This document shows, in pieces, positions 10,343-18,931 of a stretch of 32,303 nt of DNA; within the stretch, counting starts at the first letter, position 1, and each line of letters begins with the position of its first letter. The stretch covers positions 1 through 32,303 of the forward strand of contig JAERTJ010000166.1 in the NCBI GenBank assembly GCA_016844945.1. The letters are read 5' to 3'. The notes under the pieces were generated by a model, which was not told where the DNA came from, did no database searches, and saw only the letters and a list, made by a program, of their open reading frames with translations. The stretch comes from Fidelibacterota bacterium (lineage in GTDB: Bacteria > Fidelibacterota > UBA8477 > JABMPR01). Position numbers and translations under genes: made by a program.

Positions 10343-12148
10343 ATGAAGAATAAATATTCCTTTGCAATGGCTATCTATCTCACGGTAGTCATACTGTTAC
10401 TCCTCGTCTTTCAGGGATGTGGGAAACAGATGGAACAGCAAGAAGAATCGCTTACTGTTCTGGTGCTGAGTCCTGTATCCGGTTCAACAGTTTCAGGGCA
10501 CGTCCCCGTTCGAGTGGGAATAACTGGCCACGGAAATGTCGACCGCGTTGAATTTATGATTGACGGCTTGCTCGTCCACACAGATACTCAACAACCCTGG
10601 GAATACACCTGGGACACGAAGGGTATTCAGGATGAGAATCAACACAGTGTTTTCGTCAAAGCCTATGATGAGAAGGGATCCTCTTATGGGTACGCTTCAT
10701 TGGTGAAAATCTCATCAACCGCAGGTCCTTCAGCATTCTTTACTCTGCGACCAGAATTTGGTGAGATCACGACGATTTTTCATTTTGATGCCAGTGGTAG
10801 CTACATCTCTGGCGATGGTGAATATCAACCCAGCGTAAGATGGGATTGGGATTACGATGGTAGGTGGGATACGCCATATAGCGAGATGCTGATAAGGGAA
10901 CATCAATTTTCAAAACCTGGTATCCACAGAATAAGAATGGAGGTAAGGGATAGGATTGGATTAGTGAGTCAATGGGAAAGCTCTGTCATCGTGCGAGTAA
11001 GTAATTCACCACCTACAGCAATCTTTGCAGTAAATCCTCCAACAGGGACGACAGATACAACATTCATTTTCGATGCAGGTGAGAGCCACGACACTGAGGA
11101 TCCCAGTGATATGCTTCAAGTAAGATGGGACTGGGAAAATGACTCCATTTGGGATACAGACTTTCAGTATGCAAAAACAGCAAAACATCAATTCCTGAAG
11201 GCGGGTACATATATCGTGAAAATGGAGATTCAGGACTCCGGATACCTTCAAAGCTCGAACAGTAGTCAGGTTACTGTTAAGACAAACCCTGTGAAACCTC
11301 AAGTGAAGGAGGTACAGGTCAAAGTACCCATTTCTGATAATCTTATACTAATTCCAGGTGGAACTTTCAATATGGGCGATCTCGAAGGAATCAATCCCAT
11401 GGCCCTTCCTGTTCATTCTGTAGAAATAGATAGTTTTTATATTAGCCCGTTTGAAGTCACACACATGGAGTATATAGAGTTTCTCAATAGTGTCGATGCT
11501 TCCCCGGAGGGTATTCTTTCAGGTCACGAGATGATTAATATGCTGAGTGGGGATCTCGCAATTAAGTACAGAAACAACTTTTATTTCTCGGGGAGCAAAA
11601 CCGCAAAATCAATAAATTGTCCAATGATAGAGGTAACTTGGTGGGGTGCTGTTGAATATTGCAATTGGTTGTCTAAAGAGGCAGGTCTTAAGCCTGTCTA
11701 CCTGTTCAAGGCAGACGGTACGGTTATATGTGACTGGGCTGGTCGGGGTTATCGCTTGCCCACGGAAGCAGAATGGGAGTTTGCTGCGAGAGGCGGGGGA
11801 AGAGAAGATCGTAAATGGTCGGGGACAAATATTGAGAGTGAGGTTAAAAATTTTGCATGGTATTTAGAGAATTCTAATACACAAACACACGCTGTTGGAC
11901 AAAAGTCCTCAAATGGATTAGGCTTGTATGATATGACTGGCAATGTATGGGAATGGTGTTGGGATCCTATGGGAGGATATGACTCAAACAATCAAATCAA
12001 CCCTGTTGGTGCAGATACCAGCCGTAATCGTGTTATACGAGGGGGTAGCTGGAATTATCCTGTAAGCGTGGTGCTTTGCTCATATCGTGGCTATGGAAGT
12101 CCTTCAGGTAGCTATAGCTTCTTAGGGTTTCGCGTAAGCAGACGGTGA
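10343..12148 (+). CDS. Lipoprotein with Ig-like, two PKD and one SUMF1/FGE-like domain
   Basis: I place the start at the ATG at 10343, two codons after an in-frame TTG, giving 601 residues. A hydrophobic helix ends in FQGC, with Cys26 as the likely lipidated residue. Next come a bacterial Ig-like domain (about 35-120, with VEFMIDG and FVKAYDEKG), two PKD domains (about 128-220 and 223-314, each with a WDWDxD/WDWEND strand), and a C-terminal SUMF1-type domain (about 334-601: IPGGTFNMG, PFEVTHMEY, GYRLPTEAEWEFAARGG, YDMTGNVWEW, RVIRGGSW, FLGFRVSRR). True formylglycine-generating enzymes carry a catalytic Cys pair soon after GGS; here the first position is Tyr and the only nearby Cys is displaced, so catalysis of that reaction is unlikely. 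The product is probably a periplasmic or surface binding lipoprotein. Confidence 0.88.
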   Translation: MKNKYSFAMAIYLTVVILLLLVFQGCGKQMEQQEESLTVLVLSPVSGSTVSGHVPVRVGITGHGNVDRVEFMIDGLLVHTDTQQPWEYTWDTKGIQDENQHSVFVKAYDEKGSSYGYASLVKISSTAGPSAFFTLRPEFGEITTIFHFDASGSYISGDGEYQPSVRWDWDYDGRWDTPYSEMLIREHQFSKPGIHRIRMEVRDRIGLVSQWESSVIVRVSNSPPTAIFAVNPPTGTTDTTFIFDAGESHDTEDPSDMLQVRWDWENDSIWDTDFQYAKTAKHQFLKAGTYIVKMEIQDSGYLQSSNSSQVTVKTNPVKPQVKEVQVKVPISDNLILIPGGTFNMGDLEGINPMALPVHSVEIDSFYISPFEVTHMEYIEFLNSVDASPEGILSGHEMINMLSGDLAIKYRNNFYFSGSKTAKSINCPMIEVTWWGAVEYCNWLSKEAGLKPVYLFKADGTVICDWAGRGYRLPTEAEWEFAARGGGREDRKWSGTNIESEVKNFAWYLENSNTQTHAVGQKSSNGLGLYDMTGNVWEWCWDPMGGYDSNNQINPVGADTSRNRVIRGGSWNYPVSVVLCSYRGYGSPSGSYSFLGFRVSRR

Positions 12149-12343
12149 GTGCAGAATATTGGAGATTTCACAATGCGTATGCGAGCAAGTTGGTAAACAG
12201 TTCTTCTAAACAAATATATCTATCATCCTCAATACAATATTCATACGCCCCCCACCCAATAAAACCTTATCTTCCACCCACTAAACAATAAGGCAATAGA
12301 AGCACAACAAAAAGACAAAGACACCTCTGGACACCCACCCCAA
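12149..12343 (+). other. Intergenic leader, G-poor and A/C-rich, without Shine-Dalgarno
   Basis: The 195 bases between the SUMF1-like and CotH-like genes contain no credible ORF. The second half (about 12225-12343) is strikingly A/C-rich with very few G on the + strand, and the bases directly before the CotH ATG (cacccaccccaa) hold no purine-rich ribosome binding site. A CCTTAT/ATAAGG pair near 12266-12294 could form only a weak stem. It may be an unstructured 5' leader. Confidence 0.4.
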
Positions 12344-14527
12344 ATGAAAAAACTCCTCATACTCCTCATCCTCACAAACCTCGCTCTCGCTGTGGACCAT
12401 TGGGAAACCGCTGTCTATGAGGGGGATATCTGGAACTATCTCGCAGCTACTGCCGAACCACCTGCAGACTGGATGACTCCTGAGTTTGATGAATCAGAAT
12501 GGGCCCAGGGACCCGGTGGGATTGGCTTTGGGGACAATGATGATGCCACTGTCATTGACCGCGTTCATGCGCTTTATATGCGAACAACCTTTTATATCAT
12601 CTCCGTGGATCAACTTGAGTCCTGCCTGCTCCACTATGACTATGACGATGGGTTTATTGCCTATCTCAATGGACAGGAATTATTCAGAAGCCCCAATATG
12701 GGCGCACCTGGGACATACTTTGCCTACAATGATGCTATGACCAACGGACATGAAGCCTATATGTACCGAGATCAATTGCCAGAGATGAAACTCTTTAACT
12801 CAGAGCAAATAGCATCCCTTTTTCAGATTGGTGAGAATGTCCTGGCAATCCAGGTTCAGAATATTTCAGCCGGATCATCGGACCTCTCAAGTCGTTTCTG
12901 GCTGTCATTTGGTATGGCAGATGAATCTGTCATGTTCGGAGATGTTCCTGACTGGTTTTTCTCGCCAGAACCCTTCAGCTCAATGCTACCACTCATTATT
13001 ATTGATACCCAGGGTCAACCCATTCCCGATGAACCCAAAATTCATGGGATGATGCGTGTCATCGATAACGGACCAGGGGTTGAGAACGATTTTACCGATC
13101 CCGCCATAGGATACAACGGACACATCGGCATCGAAATCCGTGGTGCATCCTCCCAGATGTATCCCAAAAAACAATACGCCATGGAAACCAGAGATAGTCT
13201 GGGTGAAAACCTCAATGTCGAGTTATTGGGCTTTCCTTCTGAGAATGACTGGATCCTCCACGCCCCGTATTCTGACAAAACATTACTCAGAAACAACCTG
13301 GTCTATACCCTGGCCAATCAAACCGGCAACTATGCCTCGAGAACCAAATATTTTGAACTGTTTCTCAATGATGTATACCAGGGTGTGTATATCCTCATGG
13401 AAAAAGTTAAACGGGACAACAATCGCATCGATATCTCCAAATTAAATCCCGATGAGATTTCAGGAGATGATCTCACCGGTGGGTATATCATCAAAGTTGA
13501 CAAGTGGGCTGGGGAGGATACAGAACGCTGGTTCTCTGAACCCAGTCTCCCACAATATGGTGGCGTCTACTATCAATACCATTACCCTAAACCTGGAGAT
13601 ATTGCCCCTGAACAAGCCGCCTATATTCAAAATTATATCGATGAATTTGAACAGATGTTTGAAGATGGGACCTATCTCGATCCTGTGGATGGATACTATG
13701 ACAAGATCGATTGGGATCAATTTGTGGACTACGCAATCATGCAGGAATTTGCAAAAAATGTCGATGGATTCAGGTTGAGTTCATTTTTGTACAAAGACAA
13801 GGATAGTGAGGATCCACGCCTGCACACAGGTCCTGTATGGGATTTCAATCTGGCGTTTGGGAATGCCAATTACTACGAGGGTTCAAGTCCTTTTAGCTGG
13901 TATTTTGATACTGACTTTGGTACTGATCCCTGGAGAATCCCGTTCTGGTGGTATATGATCTGGGATGATGTGAATTTTCGTTATGCCTTTAACGCACGCT
14001 GGAACGAGCTCAGAGAAAATGTACTGAGTCTGGATAATATCTGGACAACAGTAGACTCTCTTGTGGCTGAGATGGGACCAGCTATCGACAGAAATTTTGA
14101 GACCTGGCCCATTCTTTCAACCTGGGTCTGGCCCAATGAATACATCGGTGGTAGCTATGCGAATGAGCTGCAATATCTTGAGAATTGGATACACACCCGT
14201 GTACTCTGGATGGATCAGCAAACTCTGGATATCAAGGTGGAGGTCCCCCAAAAGCCTTTTATTGAAGCAGCTTATCCTAACCCCTTCAATCCTTCCCAAA
14301 CCATCAACTTCCAGCTCAGGGATAGCCAATACTCACAGATCGCAATATTTGATATCAAGGGTAGACAGATCCAGGAAATGGACGTGAGCCCTGATTCAGA
14401 TGGTAGAGTGTCTATTAACTGGGATGGCAAAACACAGAATTCTCTCCCGGTTCCCAGCGGTATTTATTTTATCGTTCCCCAAACTGCTTCAGAGGGAAAT
14501 ATCTATAAGGTCACGCTCCTGCGCTAG
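12344..14527 (+). CDS. CotH kinase family secreted protein with type IX sorting domain
   Basis: The 727-residue protein begins with a signal peptide (about 1-16, ending LALA). Residues 20-195 are a beta-sandwich lectin-like region (YDDGFIAYLNGQELFR near 100-115). A CotH-kinase-like domain spans about 215-560, with IEIRGASSQMYPKKQY (264-278), VYILMEKVKRDNNRIDI (348-364) and GPVWDFNLAFGNANY (496-510). CotH proteins are atypical kinases first known from spore coats that phosphorylate proteins. The usual WDxD metal-binding pair reads WDFN here, a variant that may or may not alter activity. The last ~90 residues, from YPNPFNP (644-650), are a FlgD-like/type IX sorting domain ending in YKVTLLR, so the product should reach the cell surface or medium. 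Start choice: ATG with a well-placed signal peptide, though no Shine-Dalgarno is present. Confidence 0.9.
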   Translation: MKKLLILLILTNLALAVDHWETAVYEGDIWNYLAATAEPPADWMTPEFDESEWAQGPGGIGFGDNDDATVIDRVHALYMRTTFYIISVDQLESCLLHYDYDDGFIAYLNGQELFRSPNMGAPGTYFAYNDAMTNGHEAYMYRDQLPEMKLFNSEQIASLFQIGENVLAIQVQNISAGSSDLSSRFWLSFGMADESVMFGDVPDWFFSPEPFSSMLPLIIIDTQGQPIPDEPKIHGMMRVIDNGPGVENDFTDPAIGYNGHIGIEIRGASSQMYPKKQYAMETRDSLGENLNVELLGFPSENDWILHAPYSDKTLLRNNLVYTLANQTGNYASRTKYFELFLNDVYQGVYILMEKVKRDNNRIDISKLNPDEISGDDLTGGYIIKVDKWAGEDTERWFSEPSLPQYGGVYYQYHYPKPGDIAPEQAAYIQNYIDEFEQMFEDGTYLDPVDGYYDKIDWDQFVDYAIMQEFAKNVDGFRLSSFLYKDKDSEDPRLHTGPVWDFNLAFGNANYYEGSSPFSWYFDTDFGTDPWRIPFWWYMIWDDVNFRYAFNARWNELRENVLSLDNIWTTVDSLVAEMGPAIDRNFETWPILSTWVWPNEYIGGSYANELQYLENWIHTRVLWMDQQTLDIKVEVPQKPFIEAAYPNPFNPSQTINFQLRDSQYSQIAIFDIKGRQIQEMDVSPDSDGRVSINWDGKTQNSLPVPSGIYFIVPQTASEGNIYKVTLLR

Positions 14528-14610
14528 CAGAGGCTTCACAACCAACACAACGACAATATTCTTCATAGTGGGGAAGAATTTGTGCTCCCGCATATTTGTG
14601 TTCACATTTC

Positions 14611-14648
14611 AAATAGATCGTCTATTTTGCCACGAATAACAAAATAGA
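14611..14648. promoter_or_regulatory. Overlapping inverted repeats upstream of the Lon-like operon
   Basis: Three related half-sites are packed in 38 bases, 59 to 96 bases before the operon start. AAATAGA (14611-14617) and TCTATTT (14621-14627) form a 7-bp inverted repeat with a 3-base spacer. TCTATTTTG (14621-14629) and CAAAATAGA (14640-14648) form a perfect 9-bp inverted repeat with a 10-base spacer. The shared central half means the two pairings exclude each other in RNA. This could be an operator for a dimeric regulator or a switchable RNA hairpin; no U-run follows, so a simple terminator is unlikely. Function is inferred. Confidence 0.35.
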
Positions 14649-14706
14649 AAAGGTCTGAAATATCGAATTTCGTGCTGAAAAAATATTAACTCTGATTCAG
14701 AAGATC

Positions 14707-15768
14707 ATGGCTGGAGAGATTAATACTTCCGAGTTAAATCTGTTTATCGCCTATTGTCAGTCACTCTCTAAAGCGAGTCTCATTCATGAGATTCAACACG
14801 GCCGTCTAAATCTTGATCAATCACTCCTCGGTCAAAACCAGATTGATGATTTCGCCCTGGATTGTATAGCAGATTTATTCGCCAGGGATGATAGGGGGGA
14901 CCTATTCCTTATCAGACGCGTTTTTGCATCAATGATCGATACACCTGACTTCAACACAGGGAAGGTGGTCCCAACCCTGCGAAAGTTGATCTGCTCCAGG
15001 GTACACCAGTCTTTGATCTCTCTCTTCAGTCGAGTGGACAAAGGGGGGTGGAAAATCTGGCGCAATTTGAGCCTGGTCACCAAACGTCATCCCCACATAC
15101 ATGAGTTCACGTATCTCACTAATTGTTACTTCTATTTTGATGAATTTGATAAGGAACGGTCAACGCCACAGGGCTTGAACCCAAATGGTGATACCATACC
15201 AGATGAGATCCTGGATGAGTGGATCAGACAATCTCTTAAGGAACACTACGGTTTACCTCAATCAATGGCTACCCTGTTCATAAAACTTGCCGCCCACGAT
15301 GAATACCAGCAGTTTATCTCCAGAAGTCAGATTTACCACCACCTGAAAAATCATTTAAACATATCCTACACAGATGTTGAAACCATGGAAAGTATAGGCG
15401 GATCAACATCTGAAAATGATGACTTTGATGTTCATCCAGTTACTGCTGACACGCTTTCGAGGTTGAAAAGCTTTATTCATCATGAATTGTCAGTCCGATA
15501 TCTGTTGAAAGGCAAGATTGAATCAGATCTGGAGGCAAAATACACCCAAATCCTTGAACTCTATTTTTCTGATTTATTATCAGATGGTTATGTTGAAAAA
15601 TTGCAGCAATATCTTGAGTTAACAGGTTGTGAGCCATTAATGAATGGAGATTGGTTGAATCATAGGGGGCGACTGGAATACCTGATCAAGCTTGGAAAAA
15701 AATGGTTGAGAACAGAAATGGAACTCACACAATTTCCGATGAATCCAAAAATGCGAGTATACAATTAA
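14707..15768 (+). CDS. Uncharacterised cytoplasmic protein, first gene of the Lon-like operon
   Basis: I do not recognise this 353-residue protein by family. It is predicted mostly helical, soluble, with no signal peptide or membrane helix. Residues 47-75 (IDDFALDCIADLF followed by an RDDRG turn) and 90-125 (LRKLICSRVHQ, then KIWRN) have a spacing loosely like region 2 of sigma-70-type factors, and the Arg/Lys-rich segments at 92-126 and 318-336 could bind nucleic acid. A low-complexity acidic linker (about 229-243) separates the N-terminal and C-terminal helical parts. The gene directly downstream, after only 3 bases, carries an anti-sigma-like zinc-finger motif, so a divergent sigma-like regulator is a reasonable guess, but no sequence match proves it. 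The ATG at 14707 has no clear Shine-Dalgarno. Confidence 0.6.
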   Translation: MAGEINTSELNLFIAYCQSLSKASLIHEIQHGRLNLDQSLLGQNQIDDFALDCIADLFARDDRGDLFLIRRVFASMIDTPDFNTGKVVPTLRKLICSRVHQSLISLFSRVDKGGWKIWRNLSLVTKRHPHIHEFTYLTNCYFYFDEFDKERSTPQGLNPNGDTIPDEILDEWIRQSLKEHYGLPQSMATLFIKLAAHDEYQQFISRSQIYHHLKNHLNISYTDVETMESIGGSTSENDDFDVHPVTADTLSRLKSFIHHELSVRYLLKGKIESDLEAKYTQILELYFSDLLSDGYVEKLQQYLELTGCEPLMNGDWLNHRGRLEYLIKLGKKWLRTEMELTQFPMNPKMRVYN

Positions 15769-15771
15769 CAT

Positions 15772-16641
15772 ATGACGAGATGTCTCACAGAATTGCAAAT
15801 CGAAGCGCTGGTGCTCACCTCTTTGAGCAACTCCCAGACCACACTTCCAGACCATATTGACACCTGCTCTGCCTGTAAAGCGCATTTTACTGCTTTTCAA
15901 GTTTATTACACGAACGCCGAGGAAATATTTTCGACTATTGATGTGCATGCACGCCTTGCGGTGATAGATAGAATTCTGGAAGGTAAAAATCGAAATTTGT
16001 ATGTGTTTCATTCGATCCACAAGGTACAGTCAGAGTCGTTCGTTAGACCCTATCAAAAGACCTTAGCCGCAGATGGGGAAATTTCCACACCAAAACCAAA
16101 AGTTCAAAATATTGGTGTGTTTTCAAGCACAGATGATCGATTAATGGTGAGAGTCCTGCAGGAAACGGATATGAGCTATTCTCTTTTCCTGTTGTCTGAT
16201 ACCCCTGAGCTCTACAAAAATGTATTGGTTCGTATCGTTGGCAATGACACTGAATATGTGAGTGATAGCAATGGTAGCATTCACCTGAGTCAGGATGGCA
16301 TTCCAGATCCTGATGAATTGGGTATTGAGGTTAGAACCACCAACGAGACATATGATTTAAAAACGATTTTTCCCCGGCATGGCGAACTCATAGGTGAAGG
16401 TGAAATCTCCCTGGAGCCTGGTTCTAAACGGCGTATTAAAATGGAAATTAGCGCTCAGGATAGTAATTATACGCTGAAAGTGACCCTCCTGGAACTCGAC
16501 AAAGGGGCAGGGACTACAGATGTGAAAGTCATGGTTGTTAAAGACGATAGCCAGGCTGAAGTTGTGCAATCAGTTAGCGGTGTTGCACTGTTTCAGGAAA
16601 TAAAAGATCCCAGCAATCTCCAGGTAAAAATATTTGCATAA
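15772..16641 (+). CDS. HC2 zinc-finger (anti-sigma-like) protein with beta-rich C-terminus
   Basis: The 289-residue protein starts 3 bases after the previous stop. Its N-terminus has the putative anti-sigma zinc-finger pattern: Cys4, then His28-x3-Cys32-x2-Cys35 (DHIDTCSACKAHF), at the usual distance. In ZAS/zf-HC2 anti-sigma factors this module binds and holds an ECF sigma factor. Unlike most of them, no transmembrane helix follows; residues 115-180 (LMVRVLQET, YVSDSNGSIHLS) and 210-289 look like beta-sandwich segments, so the protein appears cytoplasmic. The membrane link may instead come from the next gene product, whose protease domain faces the cytoplasm. That this protein is a substrate of the protease is inference from gene order only. 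Confidence 0.65.
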   Translation: MTRCLTELQIEALVLTSLSNSQTTLPDHIDTCSACKAHFTAFQVYYTNAEEIFSTIDVHARLAVIDRILEGKNRNLYVFHSIHKVQSESFVRPYQKTLAADGEISTPKPKVQNIGVFSSTDDRLMVRVLQETDMSYSLFLLSDTPELYKNVLVRIVGNDTEYVSDSNGSIHLSQDGIPDPDELGIEVRTTNETYDLKTIFPRHGELIGEGEISLEPGSKRRIKMEISAQDSNYTLKVTLLELDKGAGTTDVKVMVVKDDSQAEVVQSVSGVALFQEIKDPSNLQVKIFA

Positions 16642-16654
16642 TCCTCGGGATCCT

Positions 16655-18931
16655 ATGTCTGGTCAACCTTCCCTTAAAGAGATTGAAGCTGCCTTTCAGA
16701 CAATCCAGTTCCACCTTTCCTTAAAAATAAGTCACCGTATTAAGACCCGCCTGTTGGGGAACTTTTGTCGTTTGCTCCAAATCCGTGACAACCCGGTATT
16801 GAATCATTCATACTATCAGGAGCTGCTACCTCATCTCATCAGTTATGCTGATACTGAGAACCTCAAGTTTCAGCCTATAGAAATCATTCATGCCTATTAC
16901 GAAACCCTGGTCTACATTCAATGCAACCCTGACGCTATTCCATCTGAACAGAGTTTATCTGCATCTATTGAACGCGTGAAGCATCAGCTTGTATCAACTT
17001 GCATATACCTTAGTGAATTTAGACAAGCACTTTTATACACAGTTGACGAAGTAAGCACTCTGGATTTCAAGTTATTGCTGCCTGAGGAGCAGAACAGTTT
17101 TGAAGATCTCCTCACAGTCATCGAAAACTATCATCCTAATAGCAAGCTATTCGAACGATTCACTCGCATCAAGCGAGAATGGGATGCGAGTAGCAGCGGA
17201 TATAGCAATAGCGAGGTTTGGATACCTCTGGTTGAGAACTTTGAAGATGACCCTGGACAAGAAACTGTCGTTGGGACTATCTACCCTCTGTCGTTGGATC
17301 TTGAGGCGCGGAAAACAAATCGTCACAGAGACCTGATTTCATTTAATAATCACCCCATTGCTCAAGATGACCTGGTAAACTATCAAGCCCAGGATGCTCT
17401 CCGAGCCGCTCGGAACCAACACAACCTGCTTAAAAAGGACAAAGCTACACGTTTCACCGTCATGTTCGGATTTCCCTCAACTGATTATTTTTATGCAGGT
17501 TCCAGCTTCGGGTTAGGCATGTCACTGCTTTCATTGTGCGCATTTCAAAGAGAAACGAACCTGCGCAGGCAGTACTCAATTTCCAAAGATTTTGCCTTCA
17601 CTGGAGGCGTAGACCTTAATGGAAAAATTAGACCGGTGAACTCAATCAGCCTTGAAGAGAAAGTAAAGGCAGTATTCTTCTCACCACTTAAAGGATTGAT
17701 TGTCCCCCAAGACAACTTGGATGTTGCCCAGAAGATTCTTGACCCACTCCTTGAGAAATATCCAGGGAGACATTTTTTACTGCTTTCCGAAGCTGGAATT
17801 CCTGAAATCCTGGTAAAGCGGGAAGTCTTGATCTATGAAAAAATGCCCGTCCTGAACTGGATGAAAAACCATCTGACTCGCTCAAAGATTATTCAAATCA
17901 TCATCCTCATTCTGGTGGCTGTGGCTCTGACACTCACAACAATATCCCTTCTCACTGACCTAAACCCCTCCGATTACAAAGTAGAGGGTGAAAAAGTTTT
18001 ACTCTTCAACAATGAAGGAAGATTTCTGTGGGATATCGAGCTTGGACATATTCCGAAGGTTTTGGAAGACGATTATGGGAAACAGACCATTTATCGCCGG
18101 CTCCAAATCAATGATTATGATGGGGATGGTGAGAATGAGGTTATCCTGGGCACTGCAGTTAAAACTCATGAGTTTAATGGAAGGCTTTATTTCATTGAAA
18201 CGGATGGGCAGGTAAAATGGATGTTCTCTGACCACCCTGAGCTTGTGTTTGGGTCCAATGCATATTCAGATAACTATGGAGTTGGTTTTATTTATCCCTT
18301 CAAACACTCAGGTAGCCAAGCGCATGACATCTATGTCAGGTTTTCGCACATGCCCTGGTTTCCAAATCGTATCGTTCGCTTCAATATTGAAGGGGAGATT
18401 CAAGACGAATTTATCCACCCCGGTGCTATTTATGACATGGCACTTCTGGATCTGGACAAAGATGGTAAAGTGGAAATGTTATTAGCCGGAACAAATAACA
18501 ACTTCAACGATGCATTTTTGGCAATTATGCCCTCGCAAGGTTATTCCGGTTCAACCCCGGTCTGGGGTGAGGGGAGGAAGCTGCAAGGGGGAACCATTGA
18601 TTCTAACCTGGTCTATATCAAATTTCCCCACTGGGGTAAATACGATGTTACGGGAACCAATGCCCGCACCCATGTAAATGATATCCATCCAGATAGTGAC
18701 GATGGATTTATCGTCTCCACTGTTCTGGGAGGATCAAGAGAAATTGGAAGTTACATGTATCATTTTGACCATGAATTGAATCTGGTCGGATTGTCAGTCT
18801 CAGATGGTTTCCTGGGACAATATCACAAGCAATTTGGTCAAGATTTTTTTGACAGGTTTGATCGATCCGAATGGTTCGAAGCCATGAGCAAATTGGACAT
18901 CTGGCGTAAGGGTGAGTGGATCAAACCCTAA
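16655..18931 (+). CDS. Transmembrane Lon-type (S16) protease-like protein with FG-GAP/VCBS extracytoplasmic domain
   Basis: I choose the ATG at 16655, 13 bases after the previous stop and behind a CGGGA; a TTG 21 bases upstream would overlap the previous gene. The 758 residues form four parts. Residues 1-200 are helical. Residues about 203-380 match the Lon proteolytic domain: YAGSSFGLGM aligns with Lon DGPSAGxxM, giving Ser284 as nucleophile, FTGGVDLNGKIRPV (315-328) aligns with MTGEITLRGxVLPI, and SLEEK places Lys336 on the catalytic Lys. No AAA+ ATPase motifs exist. One membrane helix spans about 411-433, preceded by basic residues, so the protease should be cytoplasmic. The outer part (440-758) has FG-GAP-like calcium loops DYDGDGENE (487-495) and DLDKDGKVE (599-607). 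Ser-to-Lys spacing is 52 against 43 in E. coli Lon, from a longer loop. It is likely a signal-responsive peptidase (inference). Confidence 0.8.
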   Translation: MSGQPSLKEIEAAFQTIQFHLSLKISHRIKTRLLGNFCRLLQIRDNPVLNHSYYQELLPHLISYADTENLKFQPIEIIHAYYETLVYIQCNPDAIPSEQSLSASIERVKHQLVSTCIYLSEFRQALLYTVDEVSTLDFKLLLPEEQNSFEDLLTVIENYHPNSKLFERFTRIKREWDASSSGYSNSEVWIPLVENFEDDPGQETVVGTIYPLSLDLEARKTNRHRDLISFNNHPIAQDDLVNYQAQDALRAARNQHNLLKKDKATRFTVMFGFPSTDYFYAGSSFGLGMSLLSLCAFQRETNLRRQYSISKDFAFTGGVDLNGKIRPVNSISLEEKVKAVFFSPLKGLIVPQDNLDVAQKILDPLLEKYPGRHFLLLSEAGIPEILVKREVLIYEKMPVLNWMKNHLTRSKIIQIIILILVAVALTLTTISLLTDLNPSDYKVEGEKVLLFNNEGRFLWDIELGHIPKVLEDDYGKQTIYRRLQINDYDGDGENEVILGTAVKTHEFNGRLYFIETDGQVKWMFSDHPELVFGSNAYSDNYGVGFIYPFKHSGSQAHDIYVRFSHMPWFPNRIVRFNIEGEIQDEFIHPGAIYDMALLDLDKDGKVEMLLAGTNNNFNDAFLAIMPSQGYSGSTPVWGEGRKLQGGTIDSNLVYIKFPHWGKYDVTGTNARTHVNDIHPDSDDGFIVSTVLGGSREIGSYMYHFDHELNLVGLSVSDGFLGQYHKQFGQDFFDRFDRSEWFEAMSKLDIWRKGEWIKP

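Noticed and set aside
10321..10353. Ten-codon ATG frame overlapping the start of the SUMF1-like gene
   Set aside because: Too short, no ribosome binding site, and its sequence shows no leader-peptide bias.
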